A DNA stretch of 6,736 bases. Source: DAOUBP01 sp034432655 (lineage in GTDB: Bacteria > Chloroflexota > Anaerolineae > CG2-30-64-16). The notes below the pieces were generated by a model. That model had not been told where the DNA came from. It searched no databases and saw only the letters and a list, made by a program, of their open reading frames with translations. This document shows, piece by piece, positions 5,244 through 6,736 of this stretch; the first letter of the stretch is position 1; the number at the start of each line of letters is the position of its first letter. Location of the stretch: assembly GCA_034432655.1 (NCBI GenBank), contig DAOUBP010000020.1, forward strand, positions 1 through 6,736, read 5' to 3'. Position numbers and translations under genes: made by a program.

Positions 5244-6629
5244 GTGAAGGAACAGATCTTGCAGACGTTGCACGATTTGCGCAAGTACGCGCTGGCCCGG
5301 GGCGTAGAGGCCGACATCCTCTACCACGAAGAAGACAGCTACCTGATGCGCTTCGCCAACTCGGCCATCTCCTTGAACACCAACGAGCACCTCATCCGCC
5401 TGCGGATCACGGCCTACCGGGGCCGCCAGCGCGCCAGCTACGACCTGATCACCGGGCTGGATCGGCCGGCCGAGATGCGGCAGGGAGTGGATGTTGCGGC
5501 GGAGATGGCGGCGCACGCCCAGCCCTTGCGTTATCAACCCACCGTACCGGCCTTTACCGAGTCCTTCTGCGACGAGAGCGGCTACGACCCCGCGCTGGCA
5601 ACGCTGGGCAATGAGGCGCGGCTGGCCTACTTCAACGAAATCGCGGCCGGGCTGGAGACGGACGAGATCCGGCTTTCCGGCATCTTCTCCTGCGGCGCCA
5701 ACACCCTGGCACAGATCAGCACCCGCTCGGAGCACACGCAGTACTTCACCACCTCTGATGCGCAGATCAGCGCGGTGCTCTCCCACGCGGCGCACAAGTG
5801 GGAGGTGCGGGCCGGGCAATCCGCCCATTGCGTTGCTGCGCTGGACCCGACTGCGGTGCGGCGCGAGCTGGCGTTCCTGCTGGAGCACTACCAGCATGAT
5901 GCGCCGCAACAGCTCCCGCTGGGGACCTATGACATCGTCTTCGGCGCGGACGCGATCGCCGCACTGTTGGGGATCATGAGGTACATCGGCTATCGTGGGG
6001 GCATGATGAAGCGCGGCTACTCCTTCATCCGGGAGGATCAGGTCGGCCAGCGCATCTTTTCGCCCCGCTTCACGCTGACCGACGACCCCACCCGGCCGGA
6101 GACGTTCCCGTTCCGCCGCGACTTGATGGGCATGCCCCGCAGGCCGTTCCCCATCGTCGCAAATGGGGTCTTCGTGAGCTTCACCTGGGAACAGGATGAG
6201 GCGGACGAGTTTGCCGCGCAACCGACCGGGCACACGACGTTTCACGACAGCCTCGTGATGGGGGCCGGCGATATGCCTGTGAGCTCAGTCCAGGAGTTGG
6301 CGGCGCGGTCGCGGCCGGGCGATGTGCTCTACATCCCTGCGTTGCACTACATGAACGTCGTGAACCCATCCGCCGGCATCATCACCGCCAGCTCGCGCTT
6401 CGGCGCGCTGCTGCTCCGGCGGGATGGGGGCGTGGCCGTGCCCTACAACGTGCGTCTGACCCACAGCCTGCTCGACATCTTCGGCGACCGGCTGGCGTGG
6501 CTGTCAGAGACGCAGACCGTGGTGAACACATCCAGCAGTTACGGCGCGCGCAACCCCACCGCGATTGTGGTGCCCGCGCTGATGCAGGTGGACAGATTGC
6601 AGATATCGCATTCCAACGCGTCGTATTGA
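5244..6629 (+). CDS. tldE: TldE (PmbA), partner subunit of the TldD/TldE metallopeptidase
   Basis: The product has 461 residues and is related to TldD but lacks HExxxH, as expected for TldE/PmbA, the non-catalytic half that completes the substrate chamber. Family signs are the N-terminal MRFANSAISLNTNEH (about residues 35-49), the central FGADAIAALLGIMRYIGYRG, the variable loop region PRFTLTDDPTRPETFPFRRD with DLMGMPRRPFPIVANGVF after it, and the C-terminal GDVLYIPALHYMNVVNPSAG followed by ASSRFGALLLRRDGGVAVPY. The start is GTG at 5244, with AGGAG at 5232-5236 inside the end of tldD. The 2-bp gap implies a single transcript and balanced synthesis. The end (VVPALMQVDRLQISHSNASY) looks natural. 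No terminator is visible after the stop. It is sometimes annotated simply as a PmbA/TldA family metallopeptidase. Confidence 0.9.
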   Translation: MKEQILQTLHDLRKYALARGVEADILYHEEDSYLMRFANSAISLNTNEHLIRLRITAYRGRQRASYDLITGLDRPAEMRQGVDVAAEMAAHAQPLRYQPTVPAFTESFCDESGYDPALATLGNEARLAYFNEIAAGLETDEIRLSGIFSCGANTLAQISTRSEHTQYFTTSDAQISAVLSHAAHKWEVRAGQSAHCVAALDPTAVRRELAFLLEHYQHDAPQQLPLGTYDIVFGADAIAALLGIMRYIGYRGGMMKRGYSFIREDQVGQRIFSPRFTLTDDPTRPETFPFRRDLMGMPRRPFPIVANGVFVSFTWEQDEADEFAAQPTGHTTFHDSLVMGAGDMPVSSVQELAARSRPGDVLYIPALHYMNVVNPSAGIITASSRFGALLLRRDGGVAVPYNVRLTHSLLDIFGDRLAWLSETQTVVNTSSSYGARNPTAIVVPALMQVDRLQISHSNASY

Positions 6630-6643
6630 ACCGAGGCGCAGCA

Positions 6644-6736
6644 TACCACCGCGGCGCCGATGAAGTTGATCGGCTGCCAGAGGCCGAACATCGCACCGGT
6701 GGGATCAACGCAGACGGCCATCTTGCCGGCGTCGCC
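6644..6736 (-). pseudogene. Fragment of a VOC (glyoxalase-like) family gene, cut at its 3' side
   Basis: Reading leftward from the right edge, the frame gives GDAGKMAVCVDPTGAMFGLW followed by QPINFIGAAVV. This is the end of a glyoxalase/bleomycin-resistance-type VOC domain, where DPTGAxFxLWQPxxxIGA is characteristic. In the two-domain members I know, this is followed by VNEPG and more protein. Here recognisable sequence stops near 6644. The frame then runs as antisense of the tldE 3' end (cysteine-rich, not family-like) to a stop at 6539. The gene's beginning lies outside the window. It converges on tldE. The most likely reading is a gene truncated by a rearrangement at this point; a naturally short protein or an assembly join is possible. 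Confidence 0.55.

Noticed and set aside
5142..6245. Minus-strand open frame of 367 codons opposite tldE
   Set aside because: It is antisense to tldE, with no protein-like motifs.
1..6736. CRISPR array, tRNA or rRNA genes, insertion sequence ends, integrase
   Set aside because: I saw no regularly spaced repeats, no tRNA-like cloverleaf or CCA end, no rRNA core sequence, and no transposase or integrase motif on either strand.

Overview
The window is GC-rich bacterial DNA. It looks like an environmental genome, most likely Chloroflexota. I infer this from the style of the ImuA and ImuB proteins, from a LexA operator of the GAAC-N4-GTTC type (used by Gram-positives, Chloroflexota and relatives, not by Enterobacteria), and from the high GC. 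The phylum call is an inference from memory of these families, without a search.

Left half (about 1-3192, minus strand, read right to left). An SOS-type translesion cassette begins at 3192 with imuA, a RecA-like accessory protein. A near-perfect LexA palindrome lies about 20 bp before its start. Next comes a two-gene module that resembles a toxin-antitoxin pair. It has its own sigma70-like promoter and a GTGA overlap between the genes, and the second gene is broken by a frameshift and probably an internal deletion. Then comes a long ORF (1742 to 285) that starts as ImuB. After about 140 residues it switches in frame to the C-terminal, target-recognition half of a type IIG (Eco57I-like) restriction-modification enzyme. 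A REP-like palindromic repeat sits in frame inside that second part. The leftmost ~280 bp hold no convincing gene.

Middle (3193-3786). This is a divergent intergenic region of about 590 bp. It holds the imuA operator, a strong 11-bp perfect inverted repeat, other GC-rich stem-loops, and a plausible promoter for the rightward genes.

Right half (3787-6629, plus strand). A tight two-gene operon encodes the paired TldD and TldE (PmbA) subunits of the TldD/TldE metallopeptidase. TldD keeps its HExxxH zinc motif and a C-terminal cysteine. Only 2 bp separate the genes. Just past tldE, on the opposite strand, lies the end of a VOC (glyoxalase-like) gene whose recognisable sequence stops about 15 bp from the tldE stop codon.

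The peptidase operon looks intact and ordinary. The left half and the right edge do not: three genes lose recognisable homology abruptly (imuB with the R-M enzyme, the toxin-like gene, and the VOC gene). Either this locus has been heavily rearranged or the sequence is partly an assembly chimera, and the sequence alone cannot decide between them.
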